Assembly: GCF_029914245.1 (NCBI RefSeq)
Contig: NZ_JARYZI010000001.1
Location: forward strand, 558,001 to 622,000
Direction: 5' to 3'
DNA length: 64,000 bases
Source: Fusibacter bizertensis
Lineage (GTDB): Bacteria; Bacillota; Clostridia; Peptostreptococcales; Acidaminobacteraceae
Shown here one piece after another: positions 17,434-27,503 of this stretch. Position 1 is the stretch's first letter. Every line of letters begins with the position of its first letter. Position numbers and translations under genes: made by a program. The notes under the pieces were generated by a model that worked only from the letters and a program-made list of their open reading frames with translations, did not search any database and was not told where the DNA came from.

Positions 17434-18237
17434 CTATTCAACAAATTCTTCTTTATTTTTTGTATCTTCCACTATTTCATGTGTTTCATCTTCATAATTG
17501 CGCTTTTGTATAACAATATCACCAAATAGATCATCTTGTTTGATTCTTACTTCTTTAAGCTTTAACAGTTCAAGTAATGCTAGAAAAGTTACAACAACTT
17601 CCTCTTTTGTAATAAGTTCACCAAATAAAGTGTTAAACTCAAAATATAGGTCCGTATTCAATCGATTCCTAACAAGTGATATTTTTTCATCCACTGTATA
17701 CAAATCTCTTTTAATACCTTTAAAGTATTTTTGTCTGTTCTCATCAAAGCGATTCATTTTCAAAACAATTCGTTTAACTGCTTCTATCAAGAGGATACTA
17801 TCCATAGAAGCATTTAAAGTTTCTTTGGGTACATGTGCAACATACTTGTCTAAATCATCTTGTTCTCTGAAAATCACTTCATCAAGTGTCCCTTCGGATT
17901 CACGAAGTAAGTTGGCTATATCTTTGTAACGTTTGTATTCAACCAGACGTTTTACGAGTTCTTGTCTAGGGTCATCATAACTGTAATCAAATACTTCAAC
18001 TTCGTTTTTATCTGGCAACAACATCTTAGACTTAATCTCAAGTAAAGTTGAAGCCATGACGATAAATTCCGTTGCCATATCAAGATCGATTTGATCAATA
18101 TCACCTATCGCAGAAATATATTGAGATGTGATGCTCACAATTGGTATATCGTAAATATCCAATTCTTCTCTCGTAATTAAATGTAACAATAGATCCAATG
18201 GACCTTCAAATGCCTCTAGTTTAATCTCTATACTCAT
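17434..18237 (-). CDS. scpA: Segregation and condensation protein A
   Basis: 267 residues, the kleisin of the bacterial condensin. The N-terminal EGPLDLLLHLI and the REELDIYDIPI stretch bind the SMC neck; the C-terminal winged helix contains TFLALLELLKLKEVRIKQ. A charged Asp/Glu/Lys linker follows to the stop. Its start lies inside the 3' end of the cca-type gene (17-bp overlap). The ribosome site is weak, consistent with coupling to the upstream gene. Confidence 0.94.
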   Translation of the reverse strand: MSIEIKLEAFEGPLDLLLHLITREELDIYDIPIVSITSQYISAIGDIDQIDLDMATEFIVMASTLLEIKSKMLLPDKNEVEVFDYSYDDPRQELVKRLVEYKRYKDIANLLRESEGTLDEVIFREQDDLDKYVAHVPKETLNASMDSILLIEAVKRIVLKMNRFDENRQKYFKGIKRDLYTVDEKISLVRNRLNTDLYFEFNTLFGELITKEEVVVTFLALLELLKLKEVRIKQDDLFGDIVIQKRNYEDETHEIVEDTKNKEEFVE

Positions 18238-19531
18238 TAATTCTACTCGCTATCCAATTTATTTCTTCATTAATTGTCATATTGACACGTTTGTTCACTT
18301 TATACTTTAATAGGGAATTTAACATTACACCAATTTGCTTGCCTTGATTTATGCCTATATTTTTAAGGTCTGTCCCCGTAACAAGCACTTTGGTAAATCG
18401 TGTTTTATCCAAGTAGGTCGAAAGCTCTATAATAAGTTCAGGGTGATCAATGGCAATAAACCCATTTTGTATTAGCAGACTTACAAATAAAATACTAGCG
18501 ATTGATTTACCTTGTAACAACTTAAAAACATGCCATGCATCACAAATAAAATCAACTTGCAATCCAGATTGAATGGCTGTAATCTCTTCAATCAAAAGAT
18601 TTACACTTCGATCTTGATTTTTCCAAAAAATAATATGTTCGTGATAAATGAACAATAAAAACAATACTGACCTTGTTCTATCATCTACTTCTTCAAGCAA
18701 AGCTTTGCCAAACAAAGCTAAACTACTGTCAAAACTCATCATAGAGTCCATTTTCACGTTTGTTAAAACTGGACTTGAACTACTTATTGTATAAAGCAAT
18801 AATTTTTCATTATACAATGCGCTAATAATATGCTTGCCATTACTTTTTAGTGCATAATCTAGAATAATCTGTTTATAACGATCCAAAGAAAACTTTTCTA
18901 GTGCACTTCGAGCTAATTTACTATTAAATTTTAGCTGTGTATCCGTCTCAAAGTTTAGCCCCAACGTCACTTGGTATTTTACAGCTCGTAACAGCCTAGA
19001 TGCATCTTCAACAAAACTATTTGGATGCAAAATCCTTATTAGTTTATTCTCGATATCTTCGAAAAAATGAAGGTGACTATAGTTTATTTTTAAAATGTCA
19101 TTTGATTGATTTCTATTTAAGTGAGCCCCTACAAGTACGCGAATAGATGATTTCGTCATCAAAGTATATCCAGTATTTATCGTGAAATCACGTCTGTTGA
19201 TATCCTTCTCCATTTTTGCTAATTGAATATCAGGTAAACCATTAGCACGATTATAAGTTTCCATTCTAAACGCAGCTACATCGACGTTATAATCACCTAT
19301 ATTTATGGAGAAAGTTGAGAACTGCGATTTGTTTAATGCGTAATTTTTTTCGAGTTTTTGACATAAAACTTCAAAACCATGACTATCAATCGCCAAATCA
19401 AAATCAGTACTTTTTTTACATAGCAAATAATCACGCACACAACCACCTACAAAATAGACTGGAATTTCGCTCTGCTTACAAACCTCATAAACTTGATCCA
19501 AAAAAATTATTAGTTCTCGCTGACCATTCAT
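18221..19531 (-). CDS. CCA tRNA nucleotidyltransferase / poly(A) polymerase family
   Basis: 436 residues. The class II nucleotidyltransferase signature VGGCVRDYLL near residue 28 and the metal-binding DFDLAID near residue 40 identify the family. A C-terminal region of about 200 residues has no recognised HD motif. The enzyme adds or repairs the 3' CCA of tRNA; some paralogues polyadenylate RNA, and I cannot separate these by eye. The upstream ribosome site is weak (GGGTG). It is the first gene of a run with scpA and scpB. Confidence 0.85.
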   Translation of the reverse strand: MNGQRELIIFLDQVYEVCKQSEIPVYFVGGCVRDYLLCKKSTDFDLAIDSHGFEVLCQKLEKNYALNKSQFSTFSINIGDYNVDVAAFRMETYNRANGLPDIQLAKMEKDINRRDFTINTGYTLMTKSSIRVLVGAHLNRNQSNDILKINYSHLHFFEDIENKLIRILHPNSFVEDASRLLRAVKYQVTLGLNFETDTQLKFNSKLARSALEKFSLDRYKQIILDYALKSNGKHIISALYNEKLLLYTISSSSPVLTNVKMDSMMSFDSSLALFGKALLEEVDDRTRSVLFLLFIYHEHIIFWKNQDRSVNLLIEEITAIQSGLQVDFICDAWHVFKLLQGKSIASILFVSLLIQNGFIAIDHPELIIELSTYLDKTRFTKVLVTGTDLKNIGINQGKQIGVMLNSLLKYKVNKRVNMTINEEINWIASRINEYRD

Positions 19532-19645
19532 TTATACACCCATAAAAGTAATCTCTGCAAAAGCCACCATTATATTATACCTTTATCATCGCACTCTGAC
19601 AACCTGCTTCACACGCTCTAACTAACCTTCCAATATGCTTTGAAA

Positions 19646-19691
19646 ATTAAAAAAGCTGGAGACACCCTCTTATAGAAAGGTGTGCTCCAGC
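19646..19691 (-). terminator. Terminator after the pyrimidine-nucleoside phosphorylase gene
   Basis: GCTGGAGACACC (19655-19666) pairs with GGTGTGCTCCAGC (19679-19691) with one bulged G. On the minus strand the stem is followed by a T6 run (19654-19649). It closes the nucleoside-salvage operon. Confidence 0.9.
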
Positions 19692-19712
19692 ACATGGTTT
19701 AAAATTTATTTT

Positions 19713-21014
19713 TTACTCAACAATTTCATAAATATATTTGACTGCTTCTGGTTTATGTCCACTAATGACAAATGCTGATCTTACTACGCGCTCAGCTTCA
19801 GCAACATCATCTAAATTCGTGTGAAGAACACATAAAACATCACCTAAATTTACATGGTCACCTAGTTTTTTCTTAATGGTAATTCCAGCTGCAAAATCTA
19901 TATTGTCTTCTTTTTTTCTTCTTCCAGCGCCTAGCATCATCGCCGAGATACCTACTTTTTCAGAATCAAAACCACCGACAAAACCCTCAAGATCTGCTTT
20001 AACCTCAATATGTCTAGAAGCCTGCGGTAATTTTTCTGGATGTGTAATGACATCTGGATTACCACCTTGAATCTCAACAAATTTTTTCAGCACTTCAATG
20101 GCTTCTCCTGATGCAATTAGCTTTTCAAAATGTTTACGGGCATCTTCATTATTTTTAAATGCACCACCAAGTACAGCCATATAAGATGCAATCGTTAAAG
20201 CTACTTCTGTTTCATCTTCAGCACCTCTCCCACTTAACACTTCAATGGCTTCCTTAATTTCGTTAGCATTGCCGACTTCATGACCAAGTGGTTGATCCAT
20301 ATTAGTAATCACAGCGACTGTTCTTCTATTAAGAGATTTTCCGATATCTACCATGGTTCTAGCAAGTTCTCTAGCATCATCAAGTGATTTCATAAAAGCA
20401 CCAGAACCGACTTTAACGTCTAAAACAATTGCATCTGTTCCCGCTGCAATTTTCTTACTCATAATTGAACTTGCAATTAAAGGAATACTATCTATTGTAC
20501 CTGTTACATCTCTAAGAGCATAAAGTTTTTTATCAGCAGGCGTCAAATTGCCAGATTGTCCGACAATTGCCATTTTGTAGGTGTTGACGTTGTTAATAAA
20601 ATCTTCATTTGAAAGTTCAACTTTAAAGCCTTCAATTGCTTCTAGTTTATCAATGGTTCCACCAGTATGACCTAGACCTCTGCCTGACATCTTTGCAACA
20701 GGTACGCCAACAGACGCTACTAGAGGTATAACAATCAAGCTAATCTTGTCACCTACACCGCCAGTTGAATGCTTGTCGACTTTGATCCCTTCAATTCGGC
20801 TTAAATCAACTGTATCTCCAGATCTTACCATCGCGTCCGTTAAATCTGCGATTTCCCTCGATTCCATTCCTTTAAAATAGATTGCCATTAAGAGTGCTGA
20901 GATCTGATAATCAGGAATTTCTCCATTTGTATAACCCGAAACGAAAAAATCTATCTCTGCTTTTGTAAGGCTCTCACCATGCTTTTTCTTATTAATTAAA
21001 TCAACTATACGCAT
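19713..21014 (-). CDS. pdp: Pyrimidine-nucleoside phosphorylase
   Basis: 433 residues. The thymidine/pyrimidine phosphorylase signature includes VDKHSTGGVGDKISL and KMSGRGLGHTGGTIDKLE for phosphate and nucleoside binding. It splits uridine and thymidine by phosphorolysis to base and (deoxy)ribose 1-phosphate, which the DeoB mutase just upstream converts to the 5-phosphate. GGAGG lies upstream of the ATG. It is the last gene of the operon, before a strong terminator. In family terms the protein could be called Pdp or DeoA; the low-GC Firmicute members are usually Pdp. Confidence 0.94.
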   Translation of the reverse strand: MRIVDLINKKKHGESLTKAEIDFFVSGYTNGEIPDYQISALLMAIYFKGMESREIADLTDAMVRSGDTVDLSRIEGIKVDKHSTGGVGDKISLIVIPLVASVGVPVAKMSGRGLGHTGGTIDKLEAIEGFKVELSNEDFINNVNTYKMAIVGQSGNLTPADKKLYALRDVTGTIDSIPLIASSIMSKKIAAGTDAIVLDVKVGSGAFMKSLDDARELARTMVDIGKSLNRRTVAVITNMDQPLGHEVGNANEIKEAIEVLSGRGAEDETEVALTIASYMAVLGGAFKNNEDARKHFEKLIASGEAIEVLKKFVEIQGGNPDVITHPEKLPQASRHIEVKADLEGFVGGFDSEKVGISAMMLGAGRRKKEDNIDFAAGITIKKKLGDHVNLGDVLCVLHTNLDDVAEAERVVRSAFVISGHKPEAVKYIYEIVE

Positions 21015-21029
21015 TATTTGCCTCCAAGA

Positions 21030-21851
21030 CTATGCTATTTCAACGATTCTATTAACTAATTTGATAAACGTACTTTGAACACGATTGGCAACTTCAACTA
21101 CCTCTTTGTGGTTAAGTGCTGTTTTCTGGATGCCAGCTGCCATATTAGTAATGCAAGAAATTCCAGTTACTTTCATGCCCATATGTGTTGCCACTAAAGC
21201 CTCTGGCGCTGTAGACATACCAACAGCATCCCCGCCAAGCATCTTCGCTAATTTTACTTCTGCTGGCGTTTCGTAAGCTGGACCTGTGAAATAGAAATAA
21301 ACGCCTTGCTTTAAATCAATATTCATCTTATCAGCTTCTTGTAGAATCTTTTCATTAAACTCAGGGCTATATATATGTGATGCGTCTGGAAATCTTGGGC
21401 CAAGTTCCGCTTCATTTTTACCAATAAGCGGGCTTATCCCCATAATATTGATTTGATCTGTTATAAGCATCAATGTGCCACCAGTAAAGGCTTCATTGGT
21501 TCCTCCAGCTGCATTGGTTAGGATCAAATGCTCCACGCCAATCGCCTTTAGAACTCTTACTGGAAATGTGATTTCTTGTAAAGTATAACCTTCGTAATAA
21601 TGAAAACGGCCTTGCATCGCTATTACATTTTTTCCTTGTAATTTTCCTATTACAAATTGACCTTCGTGCCCTTCAACTGTTGAAACTGGAAAATGAGGTA
21701 TTTCACTGTACTTAATCTTTATAGGTGCTTCTATCTGCTCAGCCATAACGCCAAGTCCAGAACCGAGAACTAATCCTATTTCGGGTTTAAAGTCGATTTT
21801 TGATTCGATATAAGCTTTCGCTTCGTTCATTTTCGTCAATAGATCTAACAT
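21030..21851 (-). CDS. punA: Purine-nucleoside phosphorylase (trimeric class)
   Basis: 273 residues, the low-molecular-mass trimeric class. The phosphate-binding loop is GLVLGSGLGVMAEQI near residue 25, the second motif HFPVSTVEGHEGQFVIG, and GDAVGMSTAPEALVA lies near residue 197. It phosphorolyses guanosine and inosine. The start at 21851 sits five bases after GGAGG; a nine-codon longer frame places the ribosome site inside the gene. It is flanked by the deoB and pdp genes in a salvage operon, the same pairing as the B. subtilis drm-pupG locus. Confidence 0.93.
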   Translation of the reverse strand: MLDLLTKMNEAKAYIESKIDFKPEIGLVLGSGLGVMAEQIEAPIKIKYSEIPHFPVSTVEGHEGQFVIGKLQGKNVIAMQGRFHYYEGYTLQEITFPVRVLKAIGVEHLILTNAAGGTNEAFTGGTLMLITDQINIMGISPLIGKNEAELGPRFPDASHIYSPEFNEKILQEADKMNIDLKQGVYFYFTGPAYETPAEVKLAKMLGGDAVGMSTAPEALVATHMGMKVTGISCITNMAAGIQKTALNHKEVVEVANRVQSTFIKLVNRIVEIA

Positions 21852-21902
21852 TTCTTCCTCCATCACTTTGAGTCGCATATTTTTATCTCTATATTAATAA
21901 AA

Positions 21903-23075
21903 CTACTTTAGTATTTCATTTTTAAAACTAGTGCCATAAGGTGTAGATGATATTCCTAAAATATCAGATACAGTTGCTGCAACATCAGCGAAAGTTTTTC
22001 TCGTACCGATATTTGTCCCAGCTTTAACTTGCTCACCAAAAATCAATAATGGAATATACTCTCTTGTGTGATCAGTACCTTTATATGCAGGATCGTTGCC
22101 ATGATCTGCTAAAATAATCATCAAATCATTCGCTTTCATTGCACCCATTAGTTCAGGTAGTCTTGCATCTACTTCTTCAATTGCATTGCGATATCCAGCA
22201 ACATCTCTTCTGTGACCAAATTTCGCATCAAAATCAACTAGGTTAGTAAATAAAATTCCTTCAAAATCAGCTTTCATATAATTAAGGGTTTGATCAACGC
22301 CATCCATATTATCTTTTGTATGCACGTCATCTGTTATACCTTCACCATCATAAATATCAACTATTTTTCCTACGGCTTTAACTTTTAAACCAGCTTCTTT
22401 TGCGTAATCCAGTACTGTTTTTTGAAATGGTTTAATGCTATAATCTCTTCTATTTGATGTTCTTTGGAAATTGCCTGGTTCACCGATAAATGGACGGGCA
22501 ATTACACGAGCAACTTGATCATCTCCCATCAACATATCACGTGCAATTTGACACATACGGTAAAGTTCATCAAGAGGAATCACATCTTCGTGCGCCGCAA
22601 TTTGAAATACACTATCCGCTGAAGTATAGACGATTGGATTTCCCGTTTTCATGTGTTCTTCACCAAGTTCATCTAAAACTACAGTACCCGATGCAGGTTT
22701 GTTACAAAGTACTTTTCTCCCTGTTTTAGCTTCAAACTCATCGATGATGTATTTTGGGAAGCCATCTGGATACGTTTTAAAAGGTTGTTCTATATATAGT
22801 CCAGCAATCTCCCAGTGTCCAGTGGTTGTATCCTTCCCATTGGATGCTTCAAGACTTCTACCATACGCCCCTATTGGTGAAGGGGCAGCCTCGATGTAAT
22901 CAACACCATCGATATTGCCAATTCCAAGTTTTCTTAAGTTTGGGATCTTAAAATCATCTGTTGATTTTGCAATATTTCCCAAAGTATTTACGCCAATATC
23001 ACCAAATTTCTCCGAATCCGGCAATGCACCAATTCCTACACTATCAAGTACAAAAAGTATCACTCGATTAATCAT
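21903..23075 (-). CDS. deoB: Phosphopentomutase
   Basis: 390 residues. The alkaline-phosphatase-like metal sites are visible: FVLDSVGIGALPDSE at the start, DTTTGHWEIAG with the catalytic Thr near residue 85, and ILADHGNDP near residue 325 with a following GTDHTREY. It interconverts (deoxy)ribose 1- and 5-phosphate. AAGGAGG lies upstream. Together with the two nucleoside phosphorylases it makes a complete salvage route from nucleoside to pentose phosphate. xerD precedes it, as in B. subtilis. Confidence 0.96.
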   Translation of the reverse strand: MINRVILFVLDSVGIGALPDSEKFGDIGVNTLGNIAKSTDDFKIPNLRKLGIGNIDGVDYIEAAPSPIGAYGRSLEASNGKDTTTGHWEIAGLYIEQPFKTYPDGFPKYIIDEFEAKTGRKVLCNKPASGTVVLDELGEEHMKTGNPIVYTSADSVFQIAAHEDVIPLDELYRMCQIARDMLMGDDQVARVIARPFIGEPGNFQRTSNRRDYSIKPFQKTVLDYAKEAGLKVKAVGKIVDIYDGEGITDDVHTKDNMDGVDQTLNYMKADFEGILFTNLVDFDAKFGHRRDVAGYRNAIEEVDARLPELMGAMKANDLMIILADHGNDPAYKGTDHTREYIPLLIFGEQVKAGTNIGTRKTFADVAATVSDILGISSTPYGTSFKNEILK

Positions 23076-23116
23076 AAATGCCTCCTTATAAATTTCAAAA
23101 TAAAATAAGAGCCTTA

Positions 23117-24010
23117 TTAGGCTCTAGGATGTGTTTTTTCATAAATGTCTCTCAGCTTAGAATTCGACATTTCAAGATATATCTGCGTAGTGGCAACATC
23201 TGAATGCCCCAGCATCTCTTGAACTGACTTTAAATCGGCACCATTTTGAACCAAATGAAAAGCAAAAGAATGACGCAAAGTATGAGGCGTAATAGATTTG
23301 TGAATGCCCGCTTCTTCTGAGTGGCGTTTAATCACTTTCCAAAATCCTTGTCTGGTCAACTTCTTTCCATAATAGTTAACAAAAAGTGCTTCTTCATCTC
23401 CTGAAACCATGTGTGTTCTACCATCTTTAAGATAGATATCGATTGCTCTTGAAGCCATTGAACCTAGAGGAATTACTCTAGTTTTATTGCTTCCTTTACA
23501 CTTGACATAACCCATGGTCGTGTTAACATCTGACAAAGTCAAAGATATTAACTCAGAAACGCGAATTCCAGTGGCATAGAGTAGCTCAATCATGGCTTTA
23601 TCCCTTTTGCCTATAGATGTTCTAATATCGGGACGCGCTAACAATCTTTCAACCTCAGGTAGAGTCAACACCTGCGGCATCTTACGATCCAGTTTAGGTG
23701 CTTCCAATTCCAATGAAGGATTGCTCTCAATGAATCCACGATGATGTAAAAACGAATAAAAAGTTCTCAGTGATGCAACAAATCGAGAAATTGTCGCATT
23801 AGCTTTTCCAGATTTTTTTAGATAGATCACATAAGTCATTAAATCCACTTGTGATACTGTTAAAAAACTCGAAGTCACATTATACTCTTCTAGATAACGT
23901 CCAAAAAACTTTAGATCCCTTTTATAAGACAGTAAAGTGTTCTCAGATAGTTTTTTGTGTTCACTTAAATATCTTTCATATTCGTTTATGTAACTTTTCA
24001 TATCATCCAT
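23117..24010 (-). CDS. xerD: Site-specific tyrosine recombinase XerD
   Basis: 297 residues. An N-terminal SAM-like DNA-binding domain (about 1-90) is followed by the catalytic domain with ATGIRVSELISL (Arg I), TPHTLRHSFAFHL (His-x-x-Arg), LGHSDVATTQIYLEMS (His and the nucleophilic Tyr). It resolves chromosome dimers with XerC at dif. The start at 24010 has GGGG seven bases upstream; ATG at 24001 is possible. It heads the deoB-punA-pdp run, matching the B. subtilis xerD-drm-pupG order. Confidence 0.93.
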   Translation of the reverse strand: MDDMKSYINEYERYLSEHKKLSENTLLSYKRDLKFFGRYLEEYNVTSSFLTVSQVDLMTYVIYLKKSGKANATISRFVASLRTFYSFLHHRGFIESNPSLELEAPKLDRKMPQVLTLPEVERLLARPDIRTSIGKRDKAMIELLYATGIRVSELISLTLSDVNTTMGYVKCKGSNKTRVIPLGSMASRAIDIYLKDGRTHMVSGDEEALFVNYYGKKLTRQGFWKVIKRHSEEAGIHKSITPHTLRHSFAFHLVQNGADLKSVQEMLGHSDVATTQIYLEMSNSKLRDIYEKTHPRA

Positions 24011-24077
24011 ATATATACCCCTATTTTAACTTATACCCATGAAATTTAAATACATTTGCCTATCTTTTGTATAATAC

Positions 24078-25268
24078 TTACAACTTCGATGCTTTTACTA
24101 ACTTTTTTTGAGCATACATTTCTTCATCAGATTCATGTACAAAGCTCAACAAACTAGTGTGTTTCGACGGGTCAAATTGTGTTATACCAACGCTCGCACT
24201 AATCTTAAACATAAAATCGCCTTTTGCATTTACGCGTAAAAACTCATCTGTAATTCTTCTCCAAACTCTTTGCGCTTGTTGCTTGTTACATCTCGTGAAA
24301 ATAACTAAAAACTCATCGCCTCCTAATCGTGCTACGACATCAAACTCTCGAAGTGTAGATTGAATAACTTCAGAAATTACTCTGATCAATCGATCGCCTT
24401 CTTTATGCCCCCATTTATCATTAACAACTTTTAAATCATTGACGTCAATATATGCAATTGTTAAGTCATAATTAAAATGTGTTGCTCTGGACATTTCAGA
24501 CTTAAGATGTGTAAGTCCAGCTTCACGACTTAACGCACCAGTCATGACATCTGTTTCAGCTTTAAATTTATAATTTTCTAAATTTTTATCCACCATGAAA
24601 ATTCGATTAACGAGTACAATCAACACTAAAACCATGCTTGTAACAAAAAGATATGTCAAGAAAAAATAACTCGTATAAGCTTTAGTCGTAGGTGAATTTA
24701 TGACGCCTTCAAAAGTAAATTTTGCCATATTCTCAAATGTAATTCTCTGATACAAAATGACAAACGAAAACAGCGCAACATTACTCAGTAACATCATCAA
24801 GTCAATCTTAATATTGCTAGCTGAATATTTTCGAAGCAATTTAACGATTAACTTATAATACTGAAGTAGTAACACAACTATTAAACCAAAAATCAAATTG
24901 GCACTTAAGTTAGCGGATGCAAATAGAATTCGATAATCGACAATTTTCCCTGTAATTAATAATGTAATATTTGAAGAAATCATCGCTGAAATAACAGTAA
25001 TCAAATACATAAACATCACAGACATAGATGCCACAAAGGAAGAAACACTATAAAGCCATCTCATTAACACAATTAGTCCAAAGTACATCAACAAAACTAC
25101 TTTTATGTGTGTTAAATCTGCAAAGGTCATTATCGAAGCCAAATAAAGCACCGTAATCCCGTGCTTAACATTTGTTTCTTTTTTTAGTTTTGGGACTAGC
25201 CTACTAAGTAGATAAAACATGAGTAAGCTAGTAATTACACTGTAGATAAACCTGATAAATAAATCCAT
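24078..25268 (-). CDS. Membrane-anchored diguanylate cyclase (GGDEF)
   Basis: 396 residues. About eight hydrophobic segments occupy residues 1-225, with no recognised sensory fold. A complete GGDEF domain follows: substrate motif AYIDVNDLKVVND, GGDEF at 316-320, and an RxxD inhibitory site (REFD, 307-310) five residues before it. It should make cyclic di-GMP and be product-inhibited. The start is separated from the recN stop by one base, so it is coupled to recN. In B. subtilis spoIVB and spo0A follow recN here. Confidence 0.92.
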   Translation of the reverse strand: MDLFIRFIYSVITSLLMFYLLSRLVPKLKKETNVKHGITVLYLASIMTFADLTHIKVVLLMYFGLIVLMRWLYSVSSFVASMSVMFMYLITVISAMISSNITLLITGKIVDYRILFASANLSANLIFGLIVVLLLQYYKLIVKLLRKYSASNIKIDLMMLLSNVALFSFVILYQRITFENMAKFTFEGVINSPTTKAYTSYFFLTYLFVTSMVLVLIVLVNRIFMVDKNLENYKFKAETDVMTGALSREAGLTHLKSEMSRATHFNYDLTIAYIDVNDLKVVNDKWGHKEGDRLIRVISEVIQSTLREFDVVARLGGDEFLVIFTRCNKQQAQRVWRRITDEFLRVNAKGDFMFKISASVGITQFDPSKHTSLLSFVHESDEEMYAQKKLVKASKL

Positions 25269-25269
25269 T

Positions 25270-26961
25270 TTAATGCCTCAAAATGTATTTTTTTTCTCCT
25301 GCAATACGAATCATTTCTTTTGCATGTTGGGTCGTTGAAGCTGTCACAGAAGCACCACCAACAAGTCTTCCTATTTCATCTTCTATTTCTTTATCATTAA
25401 TTTTCTTAAGTTCAGTTTCAGTTGAAATACCATCAGAGCTTTTCTCAATTAAGAAATGATGATCGGCGTAAACTGCAATTTGTGGTAAATGAGTAATACA
25501 TAATATTTGACAATTTTCTGCAAGTTTCGATAGCTTTTCACCTACAATATTTGCTGTTATACCGCTAATTCCAGCATCAACTTCATCAAACACAAGTGTA
25601 GGCACTTCATCAAGTTTACCTAAAACAATCTTAATACCTAACATAATTCTGGATAACTCCCCTCCAGATACCACTTTTTTTAACGGTCTAAATGGTTGTC
25701 CAATATTGGTAGATATCACAAATTCAATTTCATCTATACCTGTGATATGTTGCGTTTTCGAAGATGTCAAATCCATTTTAAAAGTTGTTTCCTTCATGTT
25801 TAACTCTTTAAGTTCAGCTTCTAAAGCACTCTCAAATCGCAAAGCTGCTTTACGTCGCATATTAGATAGTTGTTCTGCAAATTCCTGGTACTTCTGTATA
25901 GCTTTTTCAAGAACGAGTTTTTTGGCTTCAAGTAACTCACCAATTGCTTCAAACTCTTCTCGCTCAGCCATAAGTGACGCTAATTTATTGATTATATCAC
26001 TTATTTGCATTCCATATTTGGACTTAAGTGTATTTATGACGTCTAATCGCTTCTCAATAATTGAAAATTTCTCAGGATCAACGTCTAATTTTTCTGAAAA
26101 ATGATCAATATCTTTTGCTAAATCTTCCATTATAAAAAAAAGCTCATTGATTCGGTTCGAGATATCTTTTATACTTGTGTCGTAAGTTTCGATTTTTCTA
26201 AACTGTCCATTAAGTTGTCCAAGTGTGCCAATTGCACCCTCACCATATTCGCCAGATATCCAATTCGATGCCATTGAGACAGTATCTTTAATCTGACCCA
26301 AATGTGTCAAATATTCAAACTCTTTCTCAAGTTCGAGATCTTCATCGTCTTTTAACTTTGCGTCTTCAATCTCAGTTATTTGGTAATTTATGAAATCAAG
26401 ACTCTTGATGCGATCATGGCTTTTCTTCTCAAGTTGATCTAGTTCATTCTTAAGTATTCGCATTTTTTCGTATTCTGCTGCAACTAAATCACGTAAAGCA
26501 ACTTGTTCATCGCCTCCAAAAGCATCTAGAAGATTCAATTGGTGGTCATTTTCAAGCAAAGACTGATGTTCGTTTTGTCCATGTATATTGATTAATTCAT
26601 TTGTAATTCGTTTAAGTTGGTTTAAAGTTACGATTTGACCGTTGATTCTAGAAATACTTTTACCTTTTGATTGAATTTCTCTTGATACAATCAAGATTTC
26701 TTCATCTGTTGGTATATCTTGTTCTTTAAGTAGTTTATTTGTATTTTCTTTCACTTGAAACGTCGCTTGGATCGATGCTTTTTCTGCACCTAAACGAATA
26801 CTATCCTTGTTCGCTTGTCCACCCATCACCATGCCTATTGCACCAAGGACCATAGATTTTCCAGCGCCAGTTTCACCAGTAAGTATATTTAATCCCTCAT
26901 CAAATCTAAGCTTTACATCACGAATCAATATAAAATCTTTTATACTTAATTCAAATATCAT
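25270..26961 (-). CDS. recN: DNA repair protein RecN
   Basis: 563 residues, the usual length. The SMC-like ATPase has Walker A LTGETGAGKSMVLGAI near residue 30 and the C-terminal signature VVSGGELSRIMLGIK with Walker B TLVFDEVDAGISG. Coiled coils lie between. RecN gathers DNA ends at double-strand breaks. GGGGG precedes the ATG. It follows argR by 28 bp, the classical argR-recN pairing. Confidence 0.96.
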   Translation of the reverse strand: MIFELSIKDFILIRDVKLRFDEGLNILTGETGAGKSMVLGAIGMVMGGQANKDSIRLGAEKASIQATFQVKENTNKLLKEQDIPTDEEILIVSREIQSKGKSISRINGQIVTLNQLKRITNELINIHGQNEHQSLLENDHQLNLLDAFGGDEQVALRDLVAAEYEKMRILKNELDQLEKKSHDRIKSLDFINYQITEIEDAKLKDDEDLELEKEFEYLTHLGQIKDTVSMASNWISGEYGEGAIGTLGQLNGQFRKIETYDTSIKDISNRINELFFIMEDLAKDIDHFSEKLDVDPEKFSIIEKRLDVINTLKSKYGMQISDIINKLASLMAEREEFEAIGELLEAKKLVLEKAIQKYQEFAEQLSNMRRKAALRFESALEAELKELNMKETTFKMDLTSSKTQHITGIDEIEFVISTNIGQPFRPLKKVVSGGELSRIMLGIKIVLGKLDEVPTLVFDEVDAGISGITANIVGEKLSKLAENCQILCITHLPQIAVYADHHFLIEKSSDGISTETELKKINDKEIEDEIGRLVGGASVTASTTQHAKEMIRIAGEKKYILRH

Positions 26962-26989
26962 GAGACCCCCGAATCAAATGTTCTATCAA

Positions 26990-27439
26990 CTAGACAAGCA
27001 ATTCTTTAAACTGTCTAAGTAAATCTTGAACCATCTCTGGCTCTTTGACTACAAGAAAAATAGTATCATCACCTGCAATACTACCTACAATTTGTTTTAA
27101 ATTGAGGGCATCTATTGAAACAGCAGCAGCACTAGCAGAACCTACTAATGTTTTAATCACAATAAGATTGCCAGCAAAATCTATCGAAGTTACAGAATTT
27201 CTAAAGATTTTCAAAAAGCGTTCATTCACCACGCCTTCCTTTTCTCTTATGGATGCATATTTATACTTTCCCTCTTTTGTTAATACTTTAATGAGTCTCA
27301 TCTCTTTGATGTCACGAGACACAGTTGCTTGAGTCACTTGAAATCCAGAATTTCTTAATTCCAAAGCGAGTTCATCTTGTGTTTCAATGTCTCTGCTTTC
27401 AATGATTTCAAAAATTTTTGAATGCCTAGAATATTTCAT
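26990..27439 (-). CDS. argR: Arginine repressor
   Basis: 149 residues. The N-terminal winged helix reads RHSKIFEIIESRDIETQDEL with QATVSRDIKEMRLIKV; the C-terminal oligomerisation domain carries GSIAGDDTIFLVV, where arginine is bound. It represses arginine synthesis. The start at 27439 has GGGGG seven bases upstream; the frame extends 11 more codons. It is the last of the housekeeping run before recN. No ARG operator search was possible. Confidence 0.93.
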   Translation of the reverse strand: MKYSRHSKIFEIIESRDIETQDELALELRNSGFQVTQATVSRDIKEMRLIKVLTKEGKYKYASIREKEGVVNERFLKIFRNSVTSIDFAGNLIVIKTLVGSASAAAVSIDALNLKQIVGSIAGDDTIFLVVKEPEMVQDLLRQFKELLV

Positions 27440-27503
27440 AATCATTCCCCCAATAGAAGTATTATATAACATTATTAAAATTGTGTAAAATAATTACTGT
27501 TAA

